Part shown: one piece after another, positions 16,204 through 25,150 of the stretch
How the letters are laid out: each line of letters begins with the position of its first letter
How positions within the stretch are numbered: the first letter of the stretch is position 1
NCBI RefSeq assembly: GCF_012273515.2
Contig: NZ_CP050975.2
Span: 6,386,001 to 6,450,000 of the forward strand
DNA: 64,000 bases
Source of the DNA: Streptomyces sp. RPA4-2
GTDB taxonomy: Bacteria > Actinomycetota > Actinomycetes > Streptomycetales > Streptomycetaceae
Reading direction: 5' to 3'
Translations under genes and position numbers: made by a program
Notes under the pieces: model-generated
Database searches by the model: none
What the model saw: only the letters and a program-made list of their open reading frames with translations
What the model was told of the DNA's origin: nothing

Positions 16204-17361
16204 ATGAGCACCGAGAACCTCCCCCAGAGCCCTGAGCAGGCGCCTCGCAAGCCGCGCGTGGCCGTCGTCTTCGGCGGGCGCAGCTCCGAACACGGGATCT
16301 CCGTGGTCACGGCCGGCGCCGTCCTGCGCGCCATCGACCGTACGAAGTACGACGTCCTGCCGATCGGCATCACCCTGGACGGCCGTTGGGCGCTCACCGC
16401 CGACGAGCCGGAGCGGATGGCCATCGTCGACCGGCAGCAGCCCAGCGTGGACCTCCTCGCGGAGTCGGACGAGGGCGCCGTGATCCTGCCCGTCGACCCG
16501 TCCAACCGCGAAGTCGTCTACAGCGAGCCCGGATCCGTCCCCAAGGCCCTGGGCGAGGTCGACGTCGTCTTCCCCGTGCTGCACGGCCCGTACGGCGAGG
16601 ACGGCACGCTCCAGGGCCTCCTGGAGCTCTCCGGGGTCCCGTACGTCGGCTCGGGCGTGCTCGCCTCGGCCGTCGGCCAGGACAAGGAGTACATGAAGCG
16701 GGTCTTCACCTCCTTCGGGCTGAAGGTGGGCCCGTACACGGTGATCCGTCCCCGGGAGTGGGAGCTCGACCCGGCCGGCGCCCGCAAGCGGATCGCGGAG
16801 TTCGCGGGGGAGCACGGCTGGCCGCTGTTCATCAAGCCCGCCCGCGCCGGCTCCTCGTTCGGCATCACCAAGGTCGACTCCTTCGAAGGTCTCGAGGAGG
16901 CCTTCGAGGAGGCCCGGCGCCACGACCCGAAGATCATCGTGGAGGCGCTGCTGCGCGGCCGTGAGATCGAGTGCGGGGTCCTCGAGTTCGAGGACGGCCC
17001 GCGCGCCAGCGTGCCGGCCGAGATCCCGCCGGTGCAGTCCCACGACTTCTACGACTTCGAGGCGAAGTACATCGACTCGGCCCCGGGCATCGTGCCCGCG
17101 CCGCTCACCGAGGAGCAGACCGCCGAGGTGCGGCGCCTGGCGGTCGAGGCCTTCGACGCGGCGTCGTGCGAGGGTCTCGTCCGCGCGGACTTCTTCCTCA
17201 CCGAGGACGGTGAGTTCGTGATCAACGAGATCAACACGATGCCGGGCTTCACGCCGATCTCCATGTACCCGCGGATGTGGGAGGAGACCGGGGTCGGCTA
17301 CCCGGAGCTGGTCGACCTCCTGGTGCAGGCGGCGCTGCGGCGCTCCACGGGCCTGCGCTAG
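16204..17361 (+). CDS. ddl: D-alanine--D-alanine ligase
   Basis: ATP-grasp ligase of 385 residues that makes the D-Ala-D-Ala dipeptide for peptidoglycan. Visible are the N-terminal F-G-G-R-S-S-E-H signature (23-30), H-G-P-Y-G-E-D-G-T-L-Q-G near 125-136, the G-S-S-F-G-I loop near 218-223, and the metal-binding F-V-I-N-E-I-N-T-M-P-G-F near 339-350. Full length. The residues expected of D-Ala-D-Lac ligases from glycopeptide producers cannot be ruled on by eye, but there are no vanHAX-like neighbours, so ordinary Ddl is most likely. Start ATG 16204, probably leaderless. Confidence 0.96.
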   Translation: MSTENLPQSPEQAPRKPRVAVVFGGRSSEHGISVVTAGAVLRAIDRTKYDVLPIGITLDGRWALTADEPERMAIVDRQQPSVDLLAESDEGAVILPVDPSNREVVYSEPGSVPKALGEVDVVFPVLHGPYGEDGTLQGLLELSGVPYVGSGVLASAVGQDKEYMKRVFTSFGLKVGPYTVIRPREWELDPAGARKRIAEFAGEHGWPLFIKPARAGSSFGITKVDSFEGLEEAFEEARRHDPKIIVEALLRGREIECGVLEFEDGPRASVPAEIPPVQSHDFYDFEAKYIDSAPGIVPAPLTEEQTAEVRRLAVEAFDAASCEGLVRADFFLTEDGEFVINEINTMPGFTPISMYPRMWEETGVGYPELVDLLVQAALRRSTGLR

Positions 17362-17474
17362 TCACTGGACCCGGGCCTCTCCGGTCCGGTCACTCCGGCG
17401 GGTCCGGTCGCTCCGGTTCGATCCGGCCACCGCGGCCCGGCCCGGCTCGTTCCGTCAGGTTCCGTCCGTTCGTC

Positions 17475-17969
17475 TCAGTCGGCGATCCCCGCGGGGATCG
17501 CCTTCTTGATGGACGCCGCCAGATCGACGAGCGCGGCCGAACCGTCCCGCTCGGCCCACTTCTTCGGCACGCTGACCTCGACGTACGCCCGGCGCAGGCT
17601 GCTGGTGAAGCGGTACGCCCCGTCGCTTTGCTTCTCCATCAGCCAGCCGACGCCGTTCACCTCGCCGCTGAGCGCGTCCTCGTCGCTCATCTTCGAGGGT
17701 CGTTCGACACCGCAGCGCAGTATGATCGCCGGGCTTCCCCAGCCCGCGGTCAGCGCGGACCGGGGCTCGGGATCGTTCCGGTCGAGGTCGTCCACCTTCT
17801 TCGGCAGCACCTTGTCCAGGTTCTGGCACAGCGCGGAGACCTTCGCGTCCGGACCGGGAACCACGGCCGAGGCGCCGTCGTCTGCTGAGGAGCAGCCCGT
17901 GGCGGAGATCAGCAGGGCGAGAACGGGCAGCCCGAGAAGAGTGGTGTGCCGGTGACGGGAAGAGTTCAC
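17475..17969 (-). CDS. DUF3515 lipoprotein
   Basis: Membrane-anchored lipoprotein of 164 residues. A signal peptide ends in the lipobox I-S-A-T-G-C with lipidation cysteine C26. The mature part has conserved C-x(n)-C positions (L-C-Q-N-L near 48 and L-R-C-G-V near 85), G-V-G-W-L near 107-111, and a final amphipathic helix. It matches the DUF3515 family of actinobacterial lipoproteins, whose function is unknown. Start GTG 17969. It converges on ddl; the intervening 113 bases hold degenerate TCCGG repeats but no clear terminator. Confidence 0.88.
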   Translation of the reverse strand: MNSSRHRHTTLLGLPVLALLISATGCSSADDGASAVVPGPDAKVSALCQNLDKVLPKKVDDLDRNDPEPRSALTAGWGSPAIILRCGVERPSKMSDEDALSGEVNGVGWLMEKQSDGAYRFTSSLRRAYVEVSVPKKWAERDGSAALVDLAASIKKAIPAGIAD

Positions 17970-17989
17970 CGGCCAAGGGTAGACGGGGG

Positions 17990-18223
17990 CTAGAGGTGCA
18001 CCACCGGGCAGGTCAGGGTGCGGGTGATGCCATCCACTTGCTGGACTTTCGCGACCACCATGCGGCCGAGATCGTCCACGGTGTCGGCCTGGGCCCGCAC
18101 GATCACGTCGTACGGTCCTGTCACGTCCTCGGCCTGGATCACCCCCGGGATCTTGCTGATCGTTTCGGCGACGGTCGACGCTTTGCCGACCTCCGTCTGG
18201 ATCAGGATGTACGCCTGTACCAC
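17990..18223 (-). CDS. stand-alone Lrp/AsnC ligand-binding (RAM) domain protein
   Basis: A 77-residue protein consisting only of the ligand-binding domain of Lrp/AsnC regulators; the HTH is absent. Typical pattern: V-Q-A-Y-I-L-I-Q-T near residue 2, I-P-G-V-I-Q-A-E-D-V-T-G-P-Y-D-V-I-V at about 25-42, then V-D-G-I-T-R-T-L-T-C-P-V-V. Such proteins form rings or dimers that bind amino acids and may modulate full-length Lrp proteins. GTG 18223 has GGAGG upstream; a longer in-frame extension gives a foreign-looking prefix and is rejected. It lies 20 bases from the DUF3515 gene on the same strand, so a two-gene operon is likely. Confidence 0.88.
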   Translation of the reverse strand: MVQAYILIQTEVGKASTVAETISKIPGVIQAEDVTGPYDVIVRAQADTVDDLGRMVVAKVQQVDGITRTLTCPVVHL

Positions 18224-18429
18224 GGAACCTCCAGGGCGGCCACGAGGATCATGTGGGGAAAAGGAACGCCACGGTATCGCGTCGCCGCTCGCCGCGGGGA
18301 GACCCGCGGGGACTGTGGCTTGCGCGCCGGGGTGCGCGGACTGCACAAGTTGACGGTCAACTCGACCGTACCGAGGACAGAGACGGCTCGCTACCGGGCA
18401 CCGGTGGCGGCAGAGGGAGCAGTACGACG

Positions 18430-19395
18430 ATGAAGGGCACCGTGGGCGAGTTGGGGGAGTTCGGGCTCATCAAGGAGCTCACCTCGCGTCTGACCACCAC
18501 CCCGGCGGTCCGGGTCGGCCCCGGCGACGACGCCGCGGTGGTGGCCGCGCCCGACCGCAGGGTCGTGGCGAGCACCGACATCCTCCTGGAGGGCCGGCAC
18601 TTCCGCCGCGACTGGTCGACGGCGTACGACGTGGGGCGCAAGGCGGCCGCCCAGAACCTCGCGGACATCGCCGCGATGGGCGCCGTACCGACCGCGCTGC
18701 TGCTCGGTCTGGTCGTACCGGCCGAACTGCCGGCCACCTGGCCGTCCGAGCTGATGGACGGGCTGCGCGACGAGTGCCAGGTCGCGGGCGCGGCCGTGGT
18801 CGGCGGCGATGTCGTACGGGGAGACACCATCACCATCGCGATCACCGCGCTCGGCGATCTGCGCAACCACGAACCGGTGACCCGGGGCGGCGCACAGCCC
18901 GGCGACGTGATCGCCGTGACGGGCTGGCTGGGCTGGTCGGCGGCCGGACACGCGGTGCTCTCCCGCGGCTTCCGTTCGCCGCGGGCCTTCGTCGAGGCGC
19001 ACCGGCGCCCCGAACCGCCGTACCACGCGGGTCCCGCGGCCGCCGGGCTCGGCGCGACGGCGATGTGCGACGTGAGCGACGGGCTGATCGCCGACCTGGG
19101 GCACATCGCCGAGGCGAGCAAGGTCAGGATCGACATCCGCTCGGGCGCCATCGACATCCCGTCGCAGATGAACGACATCGGCCAGGCCGTCGGCGTCGAC
19201 CCGATCCAGTGGGTGCTCACCGGCGGCGAGGACCACGCGATCGTCGCGGCCTTCCCGCCGGACGTGAAGCTGCCCGCGCGCTGGAAGGTGATCGGCGAGG
19301 TCCTCAACCCCTCCGCGCTGCCGCAGGTCACGGTGGACGGCGCACCGTGGACCAGCAAGGGCGGCTGGGACCACTTCGGCGACATCGAGTCGTGA
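18430..19395 (+). CDS. thiL: thiamine-monophosphate kinase
   Basis: AIR-synthetase-superfamily kinase of 321 residues, phosphorylating thiamine monophosphate to the diphosphate. The N-terminal G-P-G-D-D-A-A-V (30-37), the S-T-D-I-L-L-E-G-R-H-F segment near 48-58, A-Q-N-L-A-D-I-A-A-M-G near 74-84, and C-D-V-S-D-G-L near 216-222 provide metal and phosphate binding. Start ATG 18430. In S. coelicolor, as I recall, thiD follows thiL; here the next gene is rpmB on the other strand. Confidence 0.96.
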   Translation: MKGTVGELGEFGLIKELTSRLTTTPAVRVGPGDDAAVVAAPDRRVVASTDILLEGRHFRRDWSTAYDVGRKAAAQNLADIAAMGAVPTALLLGLVVPAELPATWPSELMDGLRDECQVAGAAVVGGDVVRGDTITIAITALGDLRNHEPVTRGGAQPGDVIAVTGWLGWSAAGHAVLSRGFRSPRAFVEAHRRPEPPYHAGPAAAGLGATAMCDVSDGLIADLGHIAEASKVRIDIRSGAIDIPSQMNDIGQAVGVDPIQWVLTGGEDHAIVAAFPPDVKLPARWKVIGEVLNPSALPQVTVDGAPWTSKGGWDHFGDIES

Positions 19396-19527
19396 GGCCG
19401 TCGGGGCCGGTGCGGTGCGCGTCGAGGGCGTGCGCCGCGCTTGCCCATGGGTCGGTGTCCCGGGCGCTTGTGGCCTGGGAGTCCGTGTCCTGTACGTCTG
19501 CGTCCCGTGCGCCGGTGTGCGGACGGC

Positions 19528-19559
19528 AAAAAACCCGCCCACCGTGAGGTGGACGGGTT
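19528..19559 (-). terminator. rpmB intrinsic terminator
   Basis: On the minus strand: a 12-bp hairpin (AACCCGTCCACC / GGTGGGCGGGTT, one mismatch) running straight into six T residues. It is one of the few canonical hairpin-plus-U-tract terminators in the window, 41 bases past rpmB. Confidence 0.92.
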
Positions 19560-19599
19560 CAGTGCAAGCGAACCAGCAGTGGCCGCGCGCTGGCGGTTG

Positions 19600-19785
19600 T
19601 CAGCGCGTCACCTTGCCGGCCTTGATGCACGAGGTGCAAGCGTTCACGCGCTTCGGCGTCCCGCTCACCACGGTACGTACACGCTGGATGTTGGGGTTCC
19701 AGCGGCGGGACGTACGGCGGTGCGAGTGCGAGATGTTGTTGCCGAAGCCCGGCCCCTTGCCGCAGACGTCGCAGTTGGCAGCCAC
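19600..19785 (-). CDS. rpmB: 50S ribosomal protein L28 (zinc-ribbon form)
   Basis: Ribosomal protein bL28 of 61 residues. Contains C-D-V-C (5-8) and C-T-S-C (50-53), the four zinc-binding cysteines of the C+ type, plus the [12 protein letters not shown] core. Streptomyces usually carry paralogous zinc-independent copies that replace it in zinc starvation under Zur; none is in this window. GTG 19785 with GGAGTGA upstream. Monocistronic with its own terminator. Confidence 0.97.
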   Translation of the reverse strand: MAANCDVCGKGPGFGNNISHSHRRTSRRWNPNIQRVRTVVSGTPKRVNACTSCIKAGKVTR

Positions 19786-20045
19786 GGGTCACTCCAAAGA
19801 CTTCAGATGCACTTACGGTGGATCCCGGCATGCCGGGATCAAGATCTAGGATCTGAGTGGCGGTGCCAGGGGGAAGACCCGATCGGAATCGGGCAACTGG
19901 AGCAGCATACAACGACTGCGTCCGGAGAACGAAACTACCATGGCCGCCCCGGGACCGGCCCCGGCCCTCCTCCGGACCCACTACCGACAGTAACCCGCTC
20001 TGGGTCTACGCTGCGTCCCACGTCCAGCAGCTCAAGGAGGCGCAG

Positions 20046-21815
20046 GTGCCGCAGGTGCCGCAGACATTGGATGCTCTCGCGGTGCGCACCTGGTGCGGCC
20101 TCGCGCTGGAGGCGCTGGGACGGGCCCGCGAGGAGATCGACGCCATCAATGTCTATCCGGTGGCCGACGGGGACACCGGGACGAACCTCTATCTGACCGT
20201 GGAGTCGGCGACGGCGGCGGTGGAGGCGGTCTTCGCGGGCCACGAGACGGTCGCCGACGCGGGCGACGGCCGCGCGAGCGCGGGGGAGGGGCGGCCCACA
20301 CTCGCCGACGCCGTGCGGGCGATGGCGCACGGGGCGCTGATCGGGGCCCGCGGCAACTCCGGGACGATCCTCGCGCAGCTGCTGCGCGGTATGGCGCTGG
20401 TGCTGGCCGCCGCCGGTGAGAGCGCTCGCACCGATGCCGAGGCACTCCGTCTCGCCCTGCGGCAGGCCGCCGACTCCGCGCGCGACGCCGTCGCGCATCC
20501 GGTCGAGGGCACGGTCCTCACGGTCGCCTCCGCCGCCGCCGAAGCGGCCGGCGGCGCCGAGGGGGACTGCGGCACGGTCGCGCGCGCGGCCTACGAGGGA
20601 GCGCGGGCGGCCCTCGTGGCGACCCCCCGGCAACTCGCCGTCCTGGCCCGTGCCGGTGTGGTCGACGCGGGTGGGCGGGGGCTGGTGGCGGTCCTGGCGG
20701 CGCTGGTGGAGACGTTCACGGGGGAGTCGCCGCGCGCCGGGTGGGCGCTGGGAGAGGTGCACACGCGGGTGGCCATGGCGGCCGGGCCCGTGACCGAGGC
20801 CACCGCGGTCGCCGGCGCCCGTCCCGCTCCCGGCGTCGACGCCGGGCACGCCGGCCCCGGGTGCGCGGACGACCGGCCGGACGACGGAGGGCGGGCCTTC
20901 GAGGTCATCTACCTCCTGGAGGCCGAGGACGCGGCGGTGACGCGGTTGCGCGACCGGCTCGACCGCCTCGGGGACTCGCTCGTGGTCGTCGGCGGCGACG
21001 GACTGTGGAACGTCCACGTCCATGTGGACGACGCGGGCGCCGCGGTGGAGGCGGGCGTGGAGGCCGGGCGGCCGCACCGCATCAGGATCACGCACTTCGG
21101 GCTCGGGGACGCGCACACCGCGGGTGCGGCGGGGCTGCCGCCCCGGGAGCGGGCGCAGCGGGCCGTCGTGGCGGTGGTGCCCGGCGAGGGACTGGCCGGG
21201 CTGTACGCCGAGGCCGGGGCGACCACCGTGCTCGCGCGGCCCGGCGAGCCGCCCGCCAGCGGCGAGCTCGTGGACGCCGTACGGCGGGCCCACGCGCGCG
21301 AGGTGGTGCTGCTGCCCAACGACGCCGACCTGCGGCACACCGCGGCGGCCGCGGCGGAGCAGGCCCGTACGGAGGGGGTGCGGGTCGCGCTGATCCCGAC
21401 CCGTTCCGCGGTCCAGGGCATCGCCGCGCTGGCCGTGCACGAGCCCGGGCGGCGCTTCGACGAGGACGTCGTCGCCATGACCTCGGCGGCGGGTGCCACC
21501 CGGTATGCGGAGGTCGCCGTCGCCGAGCGGCAGTCCTGGACCATGGCGGGCATCTGCCAGGCCGGGGACGTACTCGGTCTCATCGAGGGGGATGTGGCCG
21601 TGATCGGTGCGGACATCGCGGCCACGGCCGAGGCGGTCATCGACCGTATGCTCGCCGCCGGTGGTGAGATGGTGACGCTCGTCCTCGGTGACGAGGCGCC
21701 CGGTGCCATCGCGGCGCGTCTCGAATCCCGGGTCAGGGAGACGTACTTGGCGGTCGACACGGTGGTGTATCGAGGGGGTCGGCAGGGTGCGCTGCTGCTG
21801 ATCGGCGTGGAATAG
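20046..21815 (+). CDS. DAK2/DhaL-domain protein, FakA-like fatty acid kinase catalytic subunit
   Basis: A 589-residue protein of the FakA/YloV family. The N-terminal DhaL-type kinase domain (1 to about 225) shows N-V-Y-P-V-A-D-G-D-T-G-T-N-L (35-48), whose aspartates bind Mg-ATP, and G-A-R-G-N-S-G near residue 104. A middle domain follows from about 285, starting with F-E-V-I-Y-L-L, then a C-terminal region with D-D-A-G-type turns. In Firmicutes FakA phosphorylates fatty acids held by DegV-type FakB. GTG 20046 is chosen for the AAGGAGG 5 bases before it; the frame is open about 190 bases upstream without support. The gene ends at a giant palindrome. The substrate in Streptomyces is inferred. 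Confidence 0.9.
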   Translation: MPQVPQTLDALAVRTWCGLALEALGRAREEIDAINVYPVADGDTGTNLYLTVESATAAVEAVFAGHETVADAGDGRASAGEGRPTLADAVRAMAHGALIGARGNSGTILAQLLRGMALVLAAAGESARTDAEALRLALRQAADSARDAVAHPVEGTVLTVASAAAEAAGGAEGDCGTVARAAYEGARAALVATPRQLAVLARAGVVDAGGRGLVAVLAALVETFTGESPRAGWALGEVHTRVAMAAGPVTEATAVAGARPAPGVDAGHAGPGCADDRPDDGGRAFEVIYLLEAEDAAVTRLRDRLDRLGDSLVVVGGDGLWNVHVHVDDAGAAVEAGVEAGRPHRIRITHFGLGDAHTAGAAGLPPRERAQRAVVAVVPGEGLAGLYAEAGATTVLARPGEPPASGELVDAVRRAHAREVVLLPNDADLRHTAAAAAEQARTEGVRVALIPTRSAVQGIAALAVHEPGRRFDEDVVAMTSAAGATRYAEVAVAERQSWTMAGICQAGDVLGLIEGDVAVIGADIAATAEAVIDRMLAAGGEMVTLVLGDEAPGAIAARLESRVRETYLAVDTVVYRGGRQGALLLIGVE

Positions 21816-21844
21816 CACCGCCGGCCCAGCGCACCCCGGGGTTT

Positions 21845-22048
21845 TTCGCCCCCGCCGCCCCTACCCGTCCCATCCCTGGGGCTGCGCCCCCAGACCCCCG
21901 CAATCGCCCGAGAACTCGTCCTCAAACGCCGGACGGGCTGGGTAGTCAGCCCGTCCGGCGTTTGAGGACAAGGCCCTTAAGGCCGACCGGGGGTCTGGGG
22001 GCGCAGCCCCAGGTACGGGATGGGACGGGTAGGGGCGGCGGGGGCGAA
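21845..22048. repeat. 204-bp nested inverted repeat, probable bidirectional terminator
   Basis: Three perfect arm pairs are nested: 21845-21876 with 22017-22048 (32 bp), 21876-21899 with 21989-22012 (24 bp), and 21918-21939 with 21948-21969 (22 bp, 8-base loop). Non-pairing spacers interrupt the arms. The inner arm contains CGTCCGGCGTTTGAGGAC and the middle arm CTGGGGGCGCAGCCCCAG, both sequences I recall as frequent between Streptomyces genes. It sits between the convergent DAK2 and TPR genes, so it can terminate both. Confidence 0.9.
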
Positions 22049-22114
22049 GACAAGGTGGTTGGTAAGCCAGGTGGACGTGGGTCCCCGCTCCGGTCACCCC
22101 CCACGCCTCACTCC

Positions 22115-25100
22115 TTACCCCGCTCCTCCATCATCCTCAGCATGTTCTCCGCCTCGGCACACCGCGCCCCCGCGGCCCCGTCCCCCTCCGACGCCCCCCG
22201 CGTAAGCGGCCAGAACACCGCGCGCCCGCGCCGCCGCGGCGGCCCGGAGCAGGTCCGCCTCCAGCCACCCCGCGGCAAGCTCCGCCCCGGTCCGCGCGTC
22301 GAGCGCCTCGTCCCCCAGGGGCGCGAACACCGATACGGCCCGCGTGACATGACCCAACGCCTCCCCGAAGAGCCCCCGGGCGACGCCCTCCTGCGTGTCG
22401 TCAGTGACCGACCGGGCGACGAGGTCGCCGAACTGCCGGTGGGTGTGGCCGAGTTCGGAGACGAGACGGAGGGCGACCGGGCCCTGTGGGTCCTCCACGC
22501 TCCCCGTCCCGGAAAGCGCCCGCACCCCCTCCTCGCACTCCCGCACCGCCTCCGCCATCAGCTCCCGCGCCGCGTCCAGCCCCGCCCCCGTACGCAAGGA
22601 CGCCCAGGCCCGCGCCCGCAGCGACCGCACCAGCGCGTGCACGTTGCCGAGCTCCCGCCACAGGTCGCCGGCCCGGGCGTAGGCCCCCTCCGACTCGGCG
22701 GGCAGCCCGGCGCGACCGAGCGCTTCGGCGGCGAGATGGGCGAGCGTCGCGTGGTCGCGCTGCTCGGGCCAGTGCCGGGCGATGTCCGCGGCCCGCAGCC
22801 AGTTCTCGGCCGCGGCCCGGTGCTCACCGAGCTCGGTGAGACAGTCGCCGAGCCACCACCGTGTCTGCACGATGGCACCGTCACCGTGCATGTCACCGGT
22901 CAGATCGGGCAGCGCCGACTCCAGGATCTCCGCGGCCTCGGCCCAACGCCCCTGCCGGAGCAGGAAGCCGCCCAGCTGGTGGCGGGCCCAGGCCCCGAGC
23001 GTGGGCCCCTGCCCGGCCTCGTCGGCCCAGTGCGCGGCCTCCAGCGCGTGTTCCGCGGCGGCGGCGTCCTGCTCGGTCTCGCCGAGGATCTCGGCGAGCT
23101 GGAGGTGCAGCTGTGCCTGCCCCATCGGCTCCAGACGGGGCCCGCCGTGCTCCAGCGCGGCCCGTGCGGCCCGCTCGGCGCCCTGCGCGTCGCCCAGGTG
23201 CCGGGCGATTCCGGCGAGCCGGGACTCGTACTCCACGGCGAACGACGGCAGTCCGGCCGCCACGAACGCCTCCGCCGCGCGTCCGAGCAGTTCCGCGGCG
23301 GCCGCGGCGTCCCCGGAGTGCGCCGCGAGCTCGCCGAGCATCGCCTGCGCCTCCGCGGCCCGCGAGGCCATCCGTACGTCCGCGACATGCGGCTCGGCGA
23401 GCGCCAGCAGCTCCCGTACGGCCGCCTCGGCGGCCCGGACCCCGTCGGCGTCGGCCGCATCGGGCCGCCCCGGCCCGGACCCGTCCGCGTCGCCGCCCTC
23501 CTGCACCCGGTGCACCAGGATCCGTGCCCGTCCCACCAGCACGGATGCCGTCTGGGACACGCCCGTCCCGCCGTCCGCGAACAGAGCGAGCGCCTTCTCG
23601 TGCAACTCGGTGACGGCCTCCAGTGCCTCCTCGGACCCGCCGACGAGGGCGAGGACGTACGCGGCGCGGGCGCGGGCGGCGAGCGCCTCCCCGGGGTCGC
23701 CCGCCGCGTCGTACAGCTCCGCGGCCTCGTGGAAGAGTCCGATGCCCTCGGGCCCGCGCTCCATCGCCGCGTGGTCGGCGATCTCCGCGCGGTCGCGGAC
23801 CTCCAGCTCCAGGCCCTCGGCCGCGCGCGCGACCGCCGCCCAGGCCGCCACGGCGTCCGGGTCGCGGGACTGCGACAGCCGCCGGGCCTCGGCGAGCAGC
23901 GCGGGCAGGTCGGGCCCGGTGGCCGGCTCGGGGCCGTCGTTCCCCGGCCGCGGTGTCCTGTCCGGGCTCGGGACCGACCCGGGGCGCGCGTCCGGGTCCG
24001 ACGCGGTGGCGGCCGTGGCCGTCGGTACGTGCCGTGCCGAGCGCACGCCCAGCGGCAGCCGGTCCACCAGCGGACGCCGGTCCATCCGCGCCCGCGCCCG
24101 CCCGCTGACGTACGACGTGCCGTTGCGCGCGTCGAAGCGTGCCGCGAGCGAAAGGGCCTGCTCGCGCGCGTGGACGGCGAGTTCGGCCGCGGTCCACGCG
24201 CGCCCGGCCGGTCCAGGGACCGTCCGCCCGCCGAGGCCGAGCCCGGTCAGGCGGCCCATCACCAGGGCGGTCACGGCCATGAAGTCGAGCTTGCTGCGCG
24301 GGTCGCCGGAGTCCGTGAAGTAGGCGGGCCGCTCGGCGAGCAGTTCCAGGGCGCGCGCCTCGTTCCCCGACAGCGCGCAGAACTCCACGTGGTCCGCGTA
24401 GGCCGCGCGCATGCTCTCCATGGGGCGCACCAGACGCAGGCCCCGGAGGTGATGGGCACGGGCCTCCTCCAGGCGGCCCAGGCGCAGCAGCGGGACGAGG
24501 GAGGACGCCAGTACGGTGTGCGGCTCGTGGGCGCAGCTGTGCTCGCCCTCCAGGACCGGGCGCCACAGCTCCAGCGCCTCCGTGTCGGCGTCCCGCTCGG
24601 CCCGCCACCATCCCTGGCTGTGCAGTTCGCACGCGTGGCAGTCCGCCATGCTGTCCCGGTCGGCGGCCAGCCAGGCGGCATGGGCGCGTTCCGCGCGCTC
24701 CATGTCCCCCAGGTGCGCGGCCACGCTGAACTCGGCACCGCGCACGGCCCGTTCGGAGTGACCGGCGAGCCGGTAGCGGTACTCCATCTCGCCGAGCCAC
24801 TTCTCTATGGAGGCGAGCGGGATGTGCGGCTGGTCGAGCATGCCGGCCGACAGCCACTTGAAGACCCAGTGCAGCGAGTGGATCTCGTACTCGTCGAAGT
24901 CCTCGGGGTGTTCGTCCCACAGGCGCAGCAGGCGCGCGAAGGGGACGAACATCTTGTCCTTCTCGGAGCTGTAGTTGTAGACCTTCAGCTGGTGTCCGAG
25001 CGCTTCGATCACGGCGAGCGGGATGTCCAGCTTCTCCGCCTCGGCGAGCAGCTGTTCCGCGCGCGCGTTGCGGGCGGGCCCCTCCGGCTGCTCGTAGTTG

Positions 25101-25150
25101 TCCCCCATCGCCTGGCGCAGGGTGTCGAAGTCCATGGCCGGGCCGCTCAT
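22115..25150 (-). CDS. large TPR-repeat protein coupled to an Hsp90-like gene
   Basis: A 1011-residue cytoplasmic protein made mainly of helix-turn-helix units of TPR type. Clear repeats with A-x-x-x-G-x-A-x-x-A-x-x-x-Y/L spacing occur in the N-terminal part (about 40-330) and again from about 395 to the end. The linker near 350-400 is Pro/Gly/Asp-rich and probably disordered. The ATG at 25150 overlaps the stop of the Hsp90-like gene (ATGA), so the two are translationally coupled. The 3' end looks frameshifted: after residue about 983 the frame turns into G/R-rich sequence. The alternative frame gives a sensible helix ending E-A-E-N-M-L-R-M-M-E-E-R-G-K-E with a stop at 22108, if one base of a G6 tract (22194-22199) is removed. 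Function unknown. Confidence 0.85.
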   Translation of the reverse strand: MSGPAMDFDTLRQAMGDNYEQPEGPARNARAEQLLAEAEKLDIPLAVIEALGHQLKVYNYSSEKDKMFVPFARLLRLWDEHPEDFDEYEIHSLHWVFKWLSAGMLDQPHIPLASIEKWLGEMEYRYRLAGHSERAVRGAEFSVAAHLGDMERAERAHAAWLAADRDSMADCHACELHSQGWWRAERDADTEALELWRPVLEGEHSCAHEPHTVLASSLVPLLRLGRLEEARAHHLRGLRLVRPMESMRAAYADHVEFCALSGNEARALELLAERPAYFTDSGDPRSKLDFMAVTALVMGRLTGLGLGGRTVPGPAGRAWTAAELAVHAREQALSLAARFDARNGTSYVSGRARARMDRRPLVDRLPLGVRSARHVPTATAATASDPDARPGSVPSPDRTPRPGNDGPEPATGPDLPALLAEARRLSQSRDPDAVAAWAAVARAAEGLELEVRDRAEIADHAAMERGPEGIGLFHEAAELYDAAGDPGEALAARARAAYVLALVGGSEEALEAVTELHEKALALFADGGTGVSQTASVLVGRARILVHRVQEGGDADGSGPGRPDAADADGVRAAEAAVRELLALAEPHVADVRMASRAAEAQAMLGELAAHSGDAAAAAELLGRAAEAFVAAGLPSFAVEYESRLAGIARHLGDAQGAERAARAALEHGGPRLEPMGQAQLHLQLAEILGETEQDAAAAEHALEAAHWADEAGQGPTLGAWARHQLGGFLLRQGRWAEAAEILESALPDLTGDMHGDGAIVQTRWWLGDCLTELGEHRAAAENWLRAADIARHWPEQRDHATLAHLAAEALGRAGLPAESEGAYARAGDLWRELGNVHALVRSLRARAWASLRTGAGLDAARELMAEAVRECEEGVRALSGTGSVEDPQGPVALRLVSELGHTHRQFGDLVARSVTDDTQEGVARGLFGEALGHVTRAVSVFAPLGDEALDARTGAELAAGWLEADLLRAAAAARARGVLAAYAGGVGGGRGRGGAVCRGGEHAEDDGGAG

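Noticed and set aside
16204..17361. D-Ala-D-Lac ligase (vancomycin-type) in place of Ddl
   Set aside because: No vanH- or vanX-like neighbours; the housekeeping context next to gpsA fits ordinary Ddl.
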